Counted from the first letter of the stretch, positions 1 to 9,175 are shown. The stretch is DNA of 64,000 nt from Streptomyces sp. QL37 (GCF_002941025.1 NZ_PTJS01000001.1:7817678-7881677); one strand, 5' to 3'. Program-made: numbers and translations. Notes: generated from the letters alone by a model not told the origin.

Positions 1-1241
1 GCGAAGGAACTGGCACCGGCGGCGTCGAGCATGGCCCCGCGCAGGGAGTCGGCGGCCTGCGCGTGCCCGCACCTGCGCAGACCGCGCTCCAGCAGCCAGT
101 TGGTGTTGAACCAGGCGGGACCGCGCCAGTAGCGGGAGGGGTCGAAGGCCTGCCCGGTGATGTCGTACGACGGTGCCATCGGCACCTCGCCGAGGCGGAA
201 GCCGCTGCCCGCCGCCGTGTCGAGCAGCGCGTCCACGACGTCCTGGGGGAGTCCGGGGACCATGAGCGGGACGAGCCCGGCGACGCTGCGCTCGGGAATC
301 AGCTCGCCGCCGACCAGGTCACGGCAGAGGAACATGCCGTCGGCGGGCGACCAGAGCCGCTCCACCAGGGCCGCGGTGAGGCGTGCCGCCCGGGCCTCGT
401 GGCGGGCGGGGTCCGCCCCCGTCTCGGCGGCGATCCGGGCCAGCGCGTGCTCGGAGACGATCAGCAGCGCGTTGACACAGGGGTCCTCGACCGCGAAGGC
501 GTGCCCGCCCGGCACGTCCGCGTAGCCGCTGTCGCGGTAGTCGGCGGCGAGCCGCACATACCGTCCGTAGTCCAGGTCGGTGGGGCGTTCCGAGGCCTGC
601 CCGTGGTCAAGGTCCGCGCGCCGGTAGGAACCGGGGGCGGCAGGCTCGACACGTCCCAACGGGCCGTCCCAGCAAGGGCTGTTGTCCATACCGGGTTCCC
701 ACGGGTGCACCATGGCCGCCAGCCCGCCGCCGCCGAGGTCGCGGGGGCCCGTGAGGTAGTCGTGCCAGGCCACGAGCCGGTCGTAGAGACGGGGCAGGAA
801 ACCGCGGCTGCGCGACGTCTCCGGATCCGCCTGGTGGACGAGCCAGGCCGCCAGCGCGTGCACCGGGGGCTGCACGATGCCGGAGGTCTCGGTGCCGGCC
901 GGGGCACCTGCCGTGGCGCCGGCCGTGGAGGAGCGCCAGAAGTCGGGGCTGGGGAAGTAGGCGTCGAGGGGTACCGCGGGGCTGAACACGATGTGGGGGA
1001 CGCGTCCGTCGGTCCACTGCGCGCCGAGCAGACTCTCCAGCTCGCGCTGGGCCCGGCGCACCGACAGATGGCGCAGACCGATCGCGATGAAGGCCGAGTC
1101 CCAGCTCCACTGATGCGGATACAGACCGCGCGACGGGACGGTGGAGGACCCCGTCCAGTTGGTGAGGAGTACCCGTGCCGCGCCGCGCCGGAGGGCCAGG
1201 CGATCGGCGGCGGGCACGGGGGTTTCGAGCAGCGACGTCAC
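1..1241 (-). CDS. MGH1-like (GH63-type) glycoside hydrolase, C-terminus cut by window edge
   Basis: A long leftward frame begins at a GTG (1241-1239) that overlaps the TGA of the isomerase upstream, so the two are translationally coupled. About 413 residues are visible before the sequence ends. The segments YPHQWSWDSAF, QWTDGRVPHIVF, TSGIVQPPVHA, HPWEPGMDNSPCWD and YWRGPAWFNTNWL match the alpha/alpha-barrel glycosidases related to mannosylglycerate and glucosylglycerate hydrolases (MGH1-like, GH63 clan). No signal peptide is seen, so it should act in the cytoplasm on an imported glycoside. It is the third gene of the leftward operon next to a sugar ABC importer. Exact substrate unknown. Confidence 0.8.
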   Translation of the reverse strand, partial: MTSLLETPVPAADRLALRRGAARVLLTNWTGSSTVPSRGLYPHQWSWDSAFIAIGLRHLSVRRAQRELESLLGAQWTDGRVPHIVFSPAVPLDAYFPSPDFWRSSTAGATAGAPAGTETSGIVQPPVHALAAWLVHQADPETSRSRGFLPRLYDRLVAWHDYLTGPRDLGGGGLAAMVHPWEPGMDNSPCWDGPLGRVEPAAPGSYRRADLDHGQASERPTDLDYGRYVRLAADYRDSGYADVPGGHAFAVEDPCVNALLIVSEHALARIAAETGADPARHEARAARLTAALVERLWSPADGMFLCRDLVGGELIPERSVAGLVPLMVPGLPQDVVDALLDTAAGSGFRLGEVPMAPSYDITGQAFDPSRYWRGPAWFNTNWLLERGLRRCGHAQAADSLRGAMLDAAGASSF

Positions 1242-2038
1242 GCGCCGGACCTCCGGAGGAACGCGGGGACGGAGCGCACGGCCGCGAGCGGGTCGCCGGT
1301 CAGCCTGCACTCGGCGGCGAGGTAGCCGTCGTAGCCGATGCTGTGCAGCGCGCCGATCCAGGCGGGCCAGTCGAGGTGGCCGGCCCCCGGCTGGAAGCGG
1401 TTCGAGTCGCTGACCTGGGCGTGGCCGATGTAGGGGGCCGCCGCCAGGATCGAGGCCGAGGGGTCGGCCTCCTCGATGTTCATGTGATAGCTGTCGATGC
1501 CGATGCGGACGGAGTCCAGGCCCACCGTACGGATCAGGTCGACGGCCTGCTCCAGCCGGTTGACCATGTGGTCCTCGTACCGGTTGAGCGGCTCCAGGTA
1601 GAGGGTGACGCCCTCGCTGCGCGCGTGCTCGCCCAGCTCGGAGAGGCCGGACAGCAGCACCTCGCGGTCCTGCTCCTCGGTGCGCGGCGGCTCGAACGGA
1701 GGGAGCCTGCGCGAGAACATTCCGTACGACGCGGGGGTCTGGACGCCGAGCGCTCCGATCTCGGCGGCGACGGAGAGCTGCGACTTCATCTGCTCCAGGG
1801 CGTCGCGGCGCAGGCCGTCGTCGAACGCGGCGAAGAAGTGCAGCATGTCGACACAGACGGTCGGCATGACCACGCCGTCGGCGAGGGCCTGCTTGAGCTC
1901 GGGCAGGCGGTCGCGGAAGTGGAAGTCCCCCTTCGACCGCAGCTCCACGGCGTCGTAGCCGGCGTCCTGGGCGAAGGCCCACTTCTCCTGGAGTGTGTCG
2001 CCGGGGAGCAGCTGTTCCTGGCAGGCGGTTTTCAGCAT
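1238..2038 (-). CDS. Sugar phosphate isomerase/epimerase (xylose isomerase-like TIM barrel)
   Basis: 266 residues, the usual size for the AP endonuclease 2/xylose isomerase-like TIM-barrel family, which includes hydroxypyruvate isomerase, tagatose epimerase and IolE/IolI types. Candidate metal-binding positions sit in YLEPLNRYEDH, RIGIDSYHMNIEE, GHAQVSDSNR and LAAECRL. It ends in a GTGA overlap with the glycosidase and lies 72 bp after the dehydrogenase gene, so the three are probably one operon. It probably isomerises or epimerises a keto-sugar released after the dehydrogenase and glycosidase steps. The sequence does not decide between isomerase, epimerase and dehydratase. Confidence 0.82.
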   Translation of the reverse strand: MLKTACQEQLLPGDTLQEKWAFAQDAGYDAVELRSKGDFHFRDRLPELKQALADGVVMPTVCVDMLHFFAAFDDGLRRDALEQMKSQLSVAAEIGALGVQTPASYGMFSRRLPPFEPPRTEEQDREVLLSGLSELGEHARSEGVTLYLEPLNRYEDHMVNRLEQAVDLIRTVGLDSVRIGIDSYHMNIEEADPSASILAAAPYIGHAQVSDSNRFQPGAGHLDWPAWIGALHSIGYDGYLAAECRLTGDPLAAVRSVPAFLRRSGA

Positions 2039-2110
2039 GGGTGTGCCTTTCGGCGCCGTCGGAGGGCGCTCGGGAGTTCCGGTGGGTGGGTCGGTCCTGG
2101 CCGCGAGGGC

Positions 2111-3157
2111 TCAGAACTCCAGGACGACCTGGAGGGCGTCGGCGGGCGTCTTGTCGAGCAGTACGTACGCGTCGGCGGCTTCCGCCACCGGCACGACGTG
2201 GCTGACCAGGGACTTCACATCGACCTGGCCTTCGGCGACCAGCGAGAGGAAGGTCTGCTGAAGCCGTTCGACGGTCCAGCGCCCCGCCAGCTGCGGGGGC
2301 ACTCCGCCGATCTGGGAACAGATCAGCTGCACCCGGTTGTGGTGGAACTCGTCGCCGAGGCGCAGACCCGCGCCGTCGCCCTGGTAGAAGCCGGACGCCA
2401 CGACGCGGCCGCCGACGGTGACGGAGCGCACGGCCTCGTGCAGGGCGGGGTACACGCCGCTGATCTCGATCGCGACATCGGCGCCCGCCCCGCCGGTGGC
2501 GGCCCGGATGCTCTCGGCGACGGTGCCGGTACGGGCGTTGAGGGTGTGCCGTGCCCCGTACTCACGGGCCGTCGCGAGCCGGCCGTCGAGCGCGTCGACC
2601 GCGGTGACGCGTGCGCCGTTGAGCTGGGCGAGGCGGGTGGTGAGCAGCCCGATGACGCCCTGGCCGAAGACGGCCACGTCCTCGCCCAGGTGGATGTCGG
2701 CGGCGAGGATCGCGTTGTACGCGATGGCGCCGACCCGGGCGAATGCCCCGGCGAGAGGCTCCAGGCCCGCCGGCAGGGTGTGGCCGACCATGCGCTCGGC
2801 CGGGACGATGCCCTCGCTGCGGTGTCCCCAGATGCCCCAGACCAGATCGCCCGCGACCGGCATACCGGGCGTGCCGACGAGCTCGGGCGAGACCTCGGTG
2901 ACCTCGCCGACCTCGGAGTAGCCCCAGCCGGCCACCGGGTACTCGATCCCGGCAGCCCCGTCACGGAAGATCCGGGCCTCGGCGTCCCAGGTGCGTGTCA
3001 GGTAGGGGTTCGTCCCGCGGTAGGCGGTGAGTTCGGTGCCCGCCGAAATGCCGGAGTAGCGGGTGCGGACCCGCAGGTGCCCCGCGGGGAGCGGAGCGCT
3101 CTCGTGCTCGGCGACTTCGACCTGACGGGGGCCGGTGAACTGGACGACGCGTTCCAC
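2111..3157 (-). CDS. Medium-chain dehydrogenase/reductase (zinc-binding dehydrogenase-like)
   Basis: 348 residues with the MDR fold: an N-terminal GroES-like part and a Rossmann domain with VFGQGVIGLLTTRLAQ and an acidic end VTAVDALDG, suggesting NAD(H). The catalytic zinc cysteine usual in alcohol dehydrogenases (GxCGxD) is replaced by SGISAGTE, as in the non-canonical branch often annotated as zinc-binding alcohol dehydrogenase. The GTG start is preceded by CGGAG about 7 nt upstream. It is the first gene of the leftward operon and probably oxidises a sugar or polyol taken up by the divergent transporter. Confidence 0.82.
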   Translation of the reverse strand: MERVVQFTGPRQVEVAEHESAPLPAGHLRVRTRYSGISAGTELTAYRGTNPYLTRTWDAEARIFRDGAAGIEYPVAGWGYSEVGEVTEVSPELVGTPGMPVAGDLVWGIWGHRSEGIVPAERMVGHTLPAGLEPLAGAFARVGAIAYNAILAADIHLGEDVAVFGQGVIGLLTTRLAQLNGARVTAVDALDGRLATAREYGARHTLNARTGTVAESIRAATGGAGADVAIEISGVYPALHEAVRSVTVGGRVVASGFYQGDGAGLRLGDEFHHNRVQLICSQIGGVPPQLAGRWTVERLQQTFLSLVAEGQVDVKSLVSHVVPVAEAADAYVLLDKTPADALQVVLEF

Positions 3158-3206
3158 GGGGAGCTCCGGTAGCGCTTGGAGGGGTGTTGCTCGCTGACTT
3201 CAGTCG

Positions 3207-3256
3207 AAGATATCTCAGAGTTATGTCTTGTCAATAAGCAAAAGTGATGCTGAGAT
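3207..3256. promoter_or_regulatory. Divergent promoter/operator region of the sugar locus
   Basis: This short AT-rich stretch lies between the leftward dehydrogenase and the rightward binding-protein gene. On the minus strand TTGACA (3234-3229) and TATCTT (3212-3207) are 16 bp apart, a good sigma-70-type promoter for the leftward operon. A 7-bp inverted repeat, ATCTCAG at 3212-3218 and CTGAGAT at 3250-3256, brackets it and overlaps the -10. On the plus strand TTGTCA (3228-3233) could serve as a -35, with a weak -10. The repeat is a reasonable operator for the ROK regulator encoded at 6742-7950 (inference). Confidence 0.55.
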
Positions 3257-3293
3257 GCGTCAGGAAAGTGCGTAAGTGGCGTGAGGACACAGC

Positions 3294-4697
3294 ATGGTGA
3301 TGAAGACCCGACGGTCGAGGGCGACCCTGTTCGGGCTCGCCGCGACCCTGGCCGGGGGCCTCCTGGCCGGCTGCTCCGGCAGCTCCGGCGCGGAGCGGCC
3401 CGACAACAGGATCACGGTGTGGTCGCAGGAGAACCTGCCTCCGCGGATGGCGGCGACCAGGAAGGTCATCAGCCGTTTCGAGAAGGAGAGCGGCGTCGAG
3501 GTCGACCTCGTCGGCGTGGACGAGGCCCAGCTGCCGCAGCTGATCATGTCCGCCGCCGCGGCCGGCAAGCTCCCGGACGTGATCGGGGCGGTCCCGATGG
3601 GCCAGGTCTGGCAGATGTACGGCAACGGCCTGCTCAACACCGAGGTCGCGGACCGCATCGTGAAGGACCTGCGGCCCGACACGTTCAACAGCAACGCGCT
3701 GGAGCTCACCTCCGACCGCGGCACCAGGCTCGGTGTCCCCTCCGACGCCTGGCTCCAGATCCTCGTCTACCGCAAGGACCTGTTCGCGAAGGCCGGGCTC
3801 GACGCCCCGGAGGACTACCCCAGCGCCCTGAAGGCCGCCGCCGCCCTCGACAAGGGCGGCCGGGACGGCATGTCGCTGGCCACCGACCCCTCGGACGTCT
3901 TCACCCAGCAGAGCTTCGAGGACCTCGCCCTGGCCAACGGCTGCCAGCTGGTCGACGAGGCGGGCGACCCCGCTCTCGACTCACCGGCGTGCCGCAACGC
4001 CTTCGCGGCGTACGACGACCTCGCCCGCGAGCACGGAGCGCCCGGCACCCAGAGCGTGGACTCCACCCGCGCCACCTACTTCGCCGGGCAGTCGTCGATG
4101 ATGGTCTGGTCGTCCTTCCTGCTGGACGAGCTCGCGGGCCTGCGGTCCGACGCGCTGCCGAGCTGCCCGGAGTGCAAGAAGGACCCGAAGTTCCTGGCCC
4201 GCAACACCGGCGTCGTCACCTCCCTGAAGGGCCCAGACGGCAAGGAACCCGCCCAGTTCGGCGAGATCACGTCCTGGGCCGTCACCCGGACCGCCGAGAC
4301 GGGCGCCTCCCAGAAGTTCATCGAGTACATGATGGGCAAGGGGTACGCGGACTGGTTCGGCATGGCACCCGAGGGCAAGATCCCCGTCCGTACCGGCACG
4401 GCGGAGAAGCCCGGTTCCTTCGACCAGGCGTGGCGCGCCAGCGTCATGGGCGTCGACCGCCGCGAGTCCATGCAGAAGGCCTACCCCTCCGCGCTCCTCG
4501 ACCGGCTCGTCACCGGCGTCGGCGGCATGAACCGGTGGGGCCTGACCCAGGGGCAGGGCGCCCTCGTCGGCGCCACGAACGGCGAACTCCCCGTCGCCAA
4601 GGCCATCGGCGCGATGACCAGCGGCCAGCTCTCACCCGACGAGGCCGCCGAGGAGGCCAACGACGAAGTGGCCGCCCTCCAGAAGTCCCTCCAGTAG
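3294..4697 (+). CDS. ABC sugar transporter substrate-binding lipoprotein (family 1)
   Basis: 467 residues. The N-terminus has basic residues, a hydrophobic stretch and a lipobox LLAGC with the lipidated cysteine near residue 27, so the mature protein is anchored outside the membrane. The body, for example NRITVWSQENLPPRM and FEKESGVEVDLVGVDEAQLP, is typical of family 1 (MalE/UgpB-like) oligosaccharide-binding proteins. A GAGGA ribosome site lies about 6 nt before the ATG; an in-frame ATG at 3300 is also possible. It is the first gene of the rightward transporter operon, followed after 33 bp by the permeases. No dedicated ATPase follows; Streptomyces commonly uses a shared MsiK-type ATPase encoded elsewhere. 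Confidence 0.9.
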   Translation: MVMKTRRSRATLFGLAATLAGGLLAGCSGSSGAERPDNRITVWSQENLPPRMAATRKVISRFEKESGVEVDLVGVDEAQLPQLIMSAAAAGKLPDVIGAVPMGQVWQMYGNGLLNTEVADRIVKDLRPDTFNSNALELTSDRGTRLGVPSDAWLQILVYRKDLFAKAGLDAPEDYPSALKAAAALDKGGRDGMSLATDPSDVFTQQSFEDLALANGCQLVDEAGDPALDSPACRNAFAAYDDLAREHGAPGTQSVDSTRATYFAGQSSMMVWSSFLLDELAGLRSDALPSCPECKKDPKFLARNTGVVTSLKGPDGKEPAQFGEITSWAVTRTAETGASQKFIEYMMGKGYADWFGMAPEGKIPVRTGTAEKPGSFDQAWRASVMGVDRRESMQKAYPSALLDRLVTGVGGMNRWGLTQGQGALVGATNGELPVAKAIGAMTSGQLSPDEAAEEANDEVAALQKSLQ

Positions 4698-4730
4698 CCG
4701 CCCGCCGCTCCCTCCCGAGGTAACCGACTT

Positions 4731-5711
4731 ATGAGCACAATCACGAGCGGCGCGAAGAAGCGCCGCGTCCCACCGCAGAGTACGAGCAGGCGGGAGAACC
4801 GCGCGGGCCTCGCCTTCGTGACCCCCACCTTCCTGGTGGTCCTCGTCGTGGTGATCCTGCCGATCCTGTGGACCGTCCTGCTCGCCTTCCAGAACGCCAA
4901 GCTGGTCGACATCCAGGAGAACGGCCTCTTCGGCCGCTGGACCCTGGACAACTTCTCCCAGGTCTTCGGCTCGCCCGGCTTCTGGAGCAGCCTCGGCACC
5001 ACGCTCCTCTACACCGTCGGCGCCACCGCCGGCTCCGTCGTCCTCGGGCTGATCGCCGCCCTCGCCCTGCGCAGGCCCTTCCGCGGAAGGGGCGCTCTGC
5101 GCGCCGCCATGCTCCTGCCGTACGTCGCCCCCGTGGTCGCGGTCTCCTTCGTCTGGGAGGTCGCGCTCAGCCCGCAGTACGGCATCGTGAACGAATGGGG
5201 CCGCAAGCTCTTCGGGTGGGACGACCCCATCGCCTTCCTCTCCACCCGGTCCTACGAAGTCGGTGTGCTCGGGGTCCACTTCGACATCCCGCTGGCACTG
5301 CTGACCGTCATCGCGTTCGAGACCTGGCGCTACTTCCCGTTCGCCTTCCTCTTCATGCTCGCCCGCCTCCAGGCGGTTCCGGCCGGCCTGGAGGAGGCGG
5401 CCGAGGTCGACGGGGCCACGCTGTCCCAGCGCTTCCGGCACATCCTGCTGCCGCAGCTGATGCCCGTCATCGCCCTGCTGTCCGTCCTGCGCTTCATCAT
5501 GACGTTCAACAAGTTCGACGACATCTACCTGCTCACCGGCGGCGGTTCCGGCACGGACGTCGTGGCCGTCCGCGTCTACGACTTCCTCACCTCGCGCTTC
5601 GACGTCGGAGCCGCCTCCGCGCAGGCGCTCGTCCTCGCCGTCGTACTCATGGCCCTCCTGGGCGTCTACTTCAAGTTCTTCGGCAAGAAGATGCAGGAGG
5701 AGTCGGCATGA
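4731..5711 (+). CDS. ABC sugar transporter permease (MalF-like)
   Basis: 326 residues, an integral membrane protein with about six hydrophobic helices, starting near residue 32 (LVVLVVVILPILWTVLLAF). The cytoplasmic EAA loop that contacts the ATPase is visible as EAAEVDGATLSQRFRHILLP. Family and order (binding protein, then this, then a MalG-like permease) mark it as the first permease of a carbohydrate uptake CUT1 importer. Its TGA overlaps the next ATG (ATGA), so translation is coupled. Confidence 0.92.
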   Translation: MSTITSGAKKRRVPPQSTSRRENRAGLAFVTPTFLVVLVVVILPILWTVLLAFQNAKLVDIQENGLFGRWTLDNFSQVFGSPGFWSSLGTTLLYTVGATAGSVVLGLIAALALRRPFRGRGALRAAMLLPYVAPVVAVSFVWEVALSPQYGIVNEWGRKLFGWDDPIAFLSTRSYEVGVLGVHFDIPLALLTVIAFETWRYFPFAFLFMLARLQAVPAGLEEAAEVDGATLSQRFRHILLPQLMPVIALLSVLRFIMTFNKFDDIYLLTGGGSGTDVVAVRVYDFLTSRFDVGAASAQALVLAVVLMALLGVYFKFFGKKMQEESA

Positions 5712-6652
5712 CCTCCACACCGACCATGACCCACGAGCCGGCCGAGCGCACGGCCGGCCCGCTGCCCGCGTCGCCACGGCCCCGGCTGACCCGCGCCCAG
5801 TTCGAGGAACGGTTCTTCGGAGTCCTGCGCTGGGTGGTGATCGCCTTCCTCGCGGCGATCACGATCGTGCCCTTCTACTACATGCTGATGCTGTCGGTGA
5901 AACCCATCGACGCACTCCTCCTCGATCCGGGCAACCTCTGGGTCTCGGCGAAGGACTTCACGCTCGACACGTACGAGAGCGTCCTCAAGTCCTCGGAGGA
6001 CGGCGGCCAGGGCTTCCTCGGCATGCTGTTCAACTCGGCGCTCGTCGCCATGGCCACGGTCCTGCTCACGCTGGCCGCCGCGGTACCGGGCGCGTATGCC
6101 GTCAGCCGGCTGAAGTTCTTCGGCAACCGGCAGGTCAGCGCGGTCTTCCTGGCCGTCTATCTGTTCCCGGCCACGCTGCTGGCCGTCCCGCTCTTCGTCA
6201 TGTTCGCGAAGATGGGACTGTCGGGGAGCCTCGTCGGGCTCGCCATCGTCTACATCGCGCAGACCGTGCCCGTCTCGATCTACATGCTGAAGAACTACTT
6301 CGTCACCATCCCGTTCAGCATCGAGGAGGCGGCGGCGATCGACGGGGCGTCACGGCTGCAGACCGTACGCAAGATCATCCTGCCGCTCGCCCTGCCGACC
6401 CTCATGGCCACCGGGCTCTACGTCTTCATGATCGCCTGGAACGAGTTCCTGTTCGCCCTCCTCTTCCTGGCGGCCGACCCCGAACGGTGGACGGTCTCCC
6501 TCGGTCTCCAGCAACTGGCCAACGGCATCGAGGTGTCCAAGACGGTGCTGATGGCCGGGTCGGTCGTCCTCACCATCCCTGTGGTACTCCTGTTCTTCTC
6601 CGCCGAACGGCTCCTCACCGAGGGCCTGACCAGCGGTGCGGACAAGGGCTGA
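5708..6652 (+). CDS. ABC sugar transporter permease (MalG-like)
   Basis: 314 residues from the ATG that overlaps the upstream stop; the open frame extends further upstream but that part is a shadow of the preceding gene. A cytoplasmic N-tail rich in Pro and Thr precedes six membrane segments, starting at about residue 38 (VVIAFLAAITIVPFYYML). The EAA loop EEAAAIDGASRLQTVRKIIL lies before the last two helices. It pairs with the MalF-like permease and the family 1 lipoprotein to form the importer. The substrate is not deducible from the permease. Confidence 0.92.
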   Translation: MTSTPTMTHEPAERTAGPLPASPRPRLTRAQFEERFFGVLRWVVIAFLAAITIVPFYYMLMLSVKPIDALLLDPGNLWVSAKDFTLDTYESVLKSSEDGGQGFLGMLFNSALVAMATVLLTLAAAVPGAYAVSRLKFFGNRQVSAVFLAVYLFPATLLAVPLFVMFAKMGLSGSLVGLAIVYIAQTVPVSIYMLKNYFVTIPFSIEEAAAIDGASRLQTVRKIILPLALPTLMATGLYVFMIAWNEFLFALLFLAADPERWTVSLGLQQLANGIEVSKTVLMAGSVVLTIPVVLLFFSAERLLTEGLTSGADKG

Positions 6653-6741
6653 CGCCGGGAGCCGGGAGGCCGGCGGCGGGGATGGACCGAACGCCCCTCG
6701 GGGCAGGCACGGACGCGACAGACAGGGCGAGGACGGCGGGG

Positions 6742-7950
6742 ATGGCAGGAAACCAGGCCAGCGCGGGGCATCTGCTGCAGCTCATTCGCAGCGGCGAGGC
6801 CACCACGCGCGGCGAGCTCCAGCAGGCGACCGGCCTGTCCCGCTCCACGGTGGGACACCGGCTCGACCTGCTCTTCGGAGCGGGCTGGCTGCGCGACGCC
6901 ACCGGCACCTCCACCGGCGGACGCCCCTCCGCCCGGCTGGAGTTCGACCCGGCGCACGCCGTGGTGCTCGTCGCGGACCTGGAGACCCGGCACGCCCGCG
7001 TCGCCGTGCTCGACCTCTCCGGGACCGTCCTCGCCGAGCACACCGGGGCCCTCGTCATCGCCGACGGGCCCGACCGCGCGCTGGACCAACTGGCGCGCTG
7101 GTTCGCCCCCCTGCTCGCCGAGGCGGGGGTGGGAGCCGAGCGCGTCTGCGGCGTCGGGCTCTCCGTGCCGGGGCCGGTGGACTGGGAGTCGGCCCAGATC
7201 GTGCAGCCGCCGATCATGCCCGGCTGGGACCGCTTCCCCGTACGGGAACGACTGCGCGAGGCCTGGACCGAGCACGTCGGACCGATGCCGGCCACCGGGC
7301 CCCTGCCCGTCTTCGTCGACAACGACGCCAACCTGATGGCTCTGGCCGAACAGAGGGCCGGTCACCCGGACTGCAGCGCCTTCGTCCTGATCAAGGCGTC
7401 CACGGGGATCGGCGCCGGAGTCGTCGTCGGCGGCGAGGTCTACCGGGGCATCGACGGCGGAGCCGGCGACATCGGCCACATCCGCCTGCACGACCGCCCC
7501 GACGCACTGTGCATGTGCGGGTCCTACGGATGCCTCGCCGCCGTCGCCAGCGGCCGGTCGATCGCCGGGCAGCTCACCGCGGCCGGGGTGCCCACCGCCT
7601 CGGGATCCGACGTACGCGAGCATCTCGCCGCGGGCCAGCCGGATGCCGTCAGGCTCGCCCGCGAGGCGGGGCAGCGCGTCGGCGAGGTCCTGGTCACGGT
7701 CGTCACGCTGCTCAACCCCGGCGTGCTGATGCTCAGCGGCGACCTCGCCGGCACCCCGTTCCTCACCGGCGTCCGCGAACTCATCTACCAGCGCGCCATG
7801 CCGCGCACCACCGCCCACCTCCAGGTCGTCACCTCCGAACTGGGCGACCGCGCCGCCCTGGTCGGAGCCGCCCGCATGGTCATCGACCACCTGTACGCAC
7901 CCGAACGCGCCGACGCCCGCCTCGCGGCCCTCGCCCGTACCGGCGCCTGA
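6742..7950 (+). CDS. ROK-family transcriptional regulator
   Basis: About 402 residues from this ATG. An N-terminal winged helix-turn-helix (ATTRGELQQATGLSRSTVGH) is followed by an ROK/sugar-kinase-like domain with DIGHIRLHD and the zinc motif CMCGSYGC. These regulators normally repress nearby sugar genes until a sugar or sugar phosphate binds. It lies in the transporter operon, 89 bp after the last permease, and is the obvious local regulator of the divergent sugar operons. A second in-frame ATG at 6682 is preceded by the same GGCGGGG context; 6742 is preferred for size and its better GAGGA site. Confidence 0.85.
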   Translation: MAGNQASAGHLLQLIRSGEATTRGELQQATGLSRSTVGHRLDLLFGAGWLRDATGTSTGGRPSARLEFDPAHAVVLVADLETRHARVAVLDLSGTVLAEHTGALVIADGPDRALDQLARWFAPLLAEAGVGAERVCGVGLSVPGPVDWESAQIVQPPIMPGWDRFPVRERLREAWTEHVGPMPATGPLPVFVDNDANLMALAEQRAGHPDCSAFVLIKASTGIGAGVVVGGEVYRGIDGGAGDIGHIRLHDRPDALCMCGSYGCLAAVASGRSIAGQLTAAGVPTASGSDVREHLAAGQPDAVRLAREAGQRVGEVLVTVVTLLNPGVLMLSGDLAGTPFLTGVRELIYQRAMPRTTAHLQVVTSELGDRAALVGAARMVIDHLYAPERADARLAALARTGA

Positions 7951-7986
7951 GCACACCGCCCCCACAGCAGAACGACGGAGAGCACC

Positions 7987-8892
7987 ATGTCCACCGCCCC
8001 CCTCCCGGACAGCCGGCCCCATGAACCGGTCCGCGTCGGCCTCGTGGGCGCCGGTCCCTGGGCCCGGGCCATGCACGCCCGCATGCTCGCGGCCGGGCCG
8101 GAGACCTCGCTGGCGGCCGTCTGGGCGCGCCGCCCCGAGGCCGCGGCCGAGGTCGCCGAGCCTTACGGCGCACCGGTCGCCGCCTCCTTCGAGGAGCTCC
8201 TCGACCGCTGCGAGGCGGTCGCGTTCGCCGTGCCGCCCGCAGTGCAGGCCGTCCTCGCCCCCCGTGCCGCGGCCGCGGGCCGCGCCCTTCTGCTGGAGAA
8301 GCCGCTCGGCGCCGATCTCGACGCGGCCCGCGCCGTGGCGGACGCCGTCCGCGACCACGGGGTGGTCTCCCAGCTCGTCCTCACGAAGCGGTACCACCCG
8401 GCCACCCGCGCCTTCCTCGCCGAGGCGGCTGCCCGCGAGGTCACGGGAGCCCGCTCCTGCTATCTGCACGGGGCCTTCCTCGGCGGGGAGTTCGCCACGT
8501 CCTGGCGGCTGGAACACGGCGCGCTGCTCGACCTCGGCCCCCACCTCCTGGACCTCCTCGACAGCGCGGTCGCGCCCATCGTCTCCGTACGGGCGACCGG
8601 GGATCCGCGCCGCTGGGTCGAGCTGACCTGCGAGCACGAGAACGGCGCGGTCAGCCAGGCATCCCTCTCGGGCTGCGTACGGCTCCCGCAGGCCAGGACC
8701 AGGATCGAACTGTTCGGCACGGGGGAGGAGTTGGTGTACGACACGGCCGGCATCGACCACGAGGAATGCTGGCCGGTCCTCCGGCGCGAGTTCGCCACCG
8801 CCGTCAGGACCGGCCGGGGGACCGGCATCGACGCCGCCCACGGCCTGCACATACAGGAACTGCTCGACATGGCCGCGCGTACGGCGGGCTGA
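7987..8892 (+). CDS. Gfo/Idh/MocA-family oxidoreductase
   Basis: 301 residues. The N-terminal Rossmann motif RVGLVGAGPWARAMHARM binds NAD(P), and the family signature EKPLG (LLLEKPLGADLD) follows near residue 105. The C-terminal part is the usual substrate-binding beta-sheet domain. Family members oxidise or reduce sugars and inositols at a ring carbon, often C3. It is the last gene of the rightward sugar operon, 36 bp after the ROK gene, and with the MDR enzyme and isomerase suggests an oxidative route for the imported sugar. A strong hairpin follows. Confidence 0.85.
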   Translation: MSTAPLPDSRPHEPVRVGLVGAGPWARAMHARMLAAGPETSLAAVWARRPEAAAEVAEPYGAPVAASFEELLDRCEAVAFAVPPAVQAVLAPRAAAAGRALLLEKPLGADLDAARAVADAVRDHGVVSQLVLTKRYHPATRAFLAEAAAREVTGARSCYLHGAFLGGEFATSWRLEHGALLDLGPHLLDLLDSAVAPIVSVRATGDPRRWVELTCEHENGAVSQASLSGCVRLPQARTRIELFGTGEELVYDTAGIDHEECWPVLRREFATAVRTGRGTGIDAAHGLHIQELLDMAARTAG

Positions 8893-8904
8893 GCCCGCAG
8901 GACC

Positions 8905-8930
8905 TACCAGCCGCTCCGGAGCGGCTGGTA
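8905..8930 (+). terminator. Perfect palindromic hairpin after the sugar operon
   Basis: A 26-base perfect palindrome with no unpaired centre (arm TACCAGCCGCTCC) begins 13 bases after the oxidoreductase stop. Its G+C richness and position fit an intrinsic terminator of the Streptomyces kind, without a U-tract. Confidence 0.7.
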
Positions 8931-9137
8931 CCGCTGCCCGGTGGCCCCACTGGCGTGAACAGCGCCAGGAGCCGGCCGCCCGTTACTGATGCGGTCCGTC
9001 TGTGTGTGCCCAGGATCGCGTCGAGGCCTTCGGCCTCCCGCCCCTCAGCCACGCTGTCGACCGGTCATGGTGTCGGGACAAGAAGTCCGGGTGGCTCTCG
9101 GGGCGTACGTCGAACTCACCGTGTGCCGGGTCGCGGA

Positions 9138-9168
9138 CCCACGCCCGCCGGCCACCGGCGGGCGTGGG
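9138..9168 (-). terminator. Hairpin terminator of the serine hydrolase gene
   Basis: Fourteen perfectly paired bases (9138-9151 with 9155-9168, arm CCCACGCCCGCCGG) and a three-base loop lie 8 bases past the stop of the leftward serine hydrolase gene. Between this and the hairpin at 8905-8930 I see no convincing gene. Confidence 0.7.
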
Positions 9169-9175
9169 GACGGGC

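Noticed and set aside
63..1325. Long rightward open frame
   Set aside because: It is antisense to a leftward frame with clear glycoside hydrolase motifs; its product is Gly/Arg/Ala-rich without recognisable domains, a usual high-GC shadow.
1175..3172. 665-codon rightward open frame
   Set aside because: Lies antisense to the isomerase and MDR genes, both with intact motifs; composition is that of a shadow.
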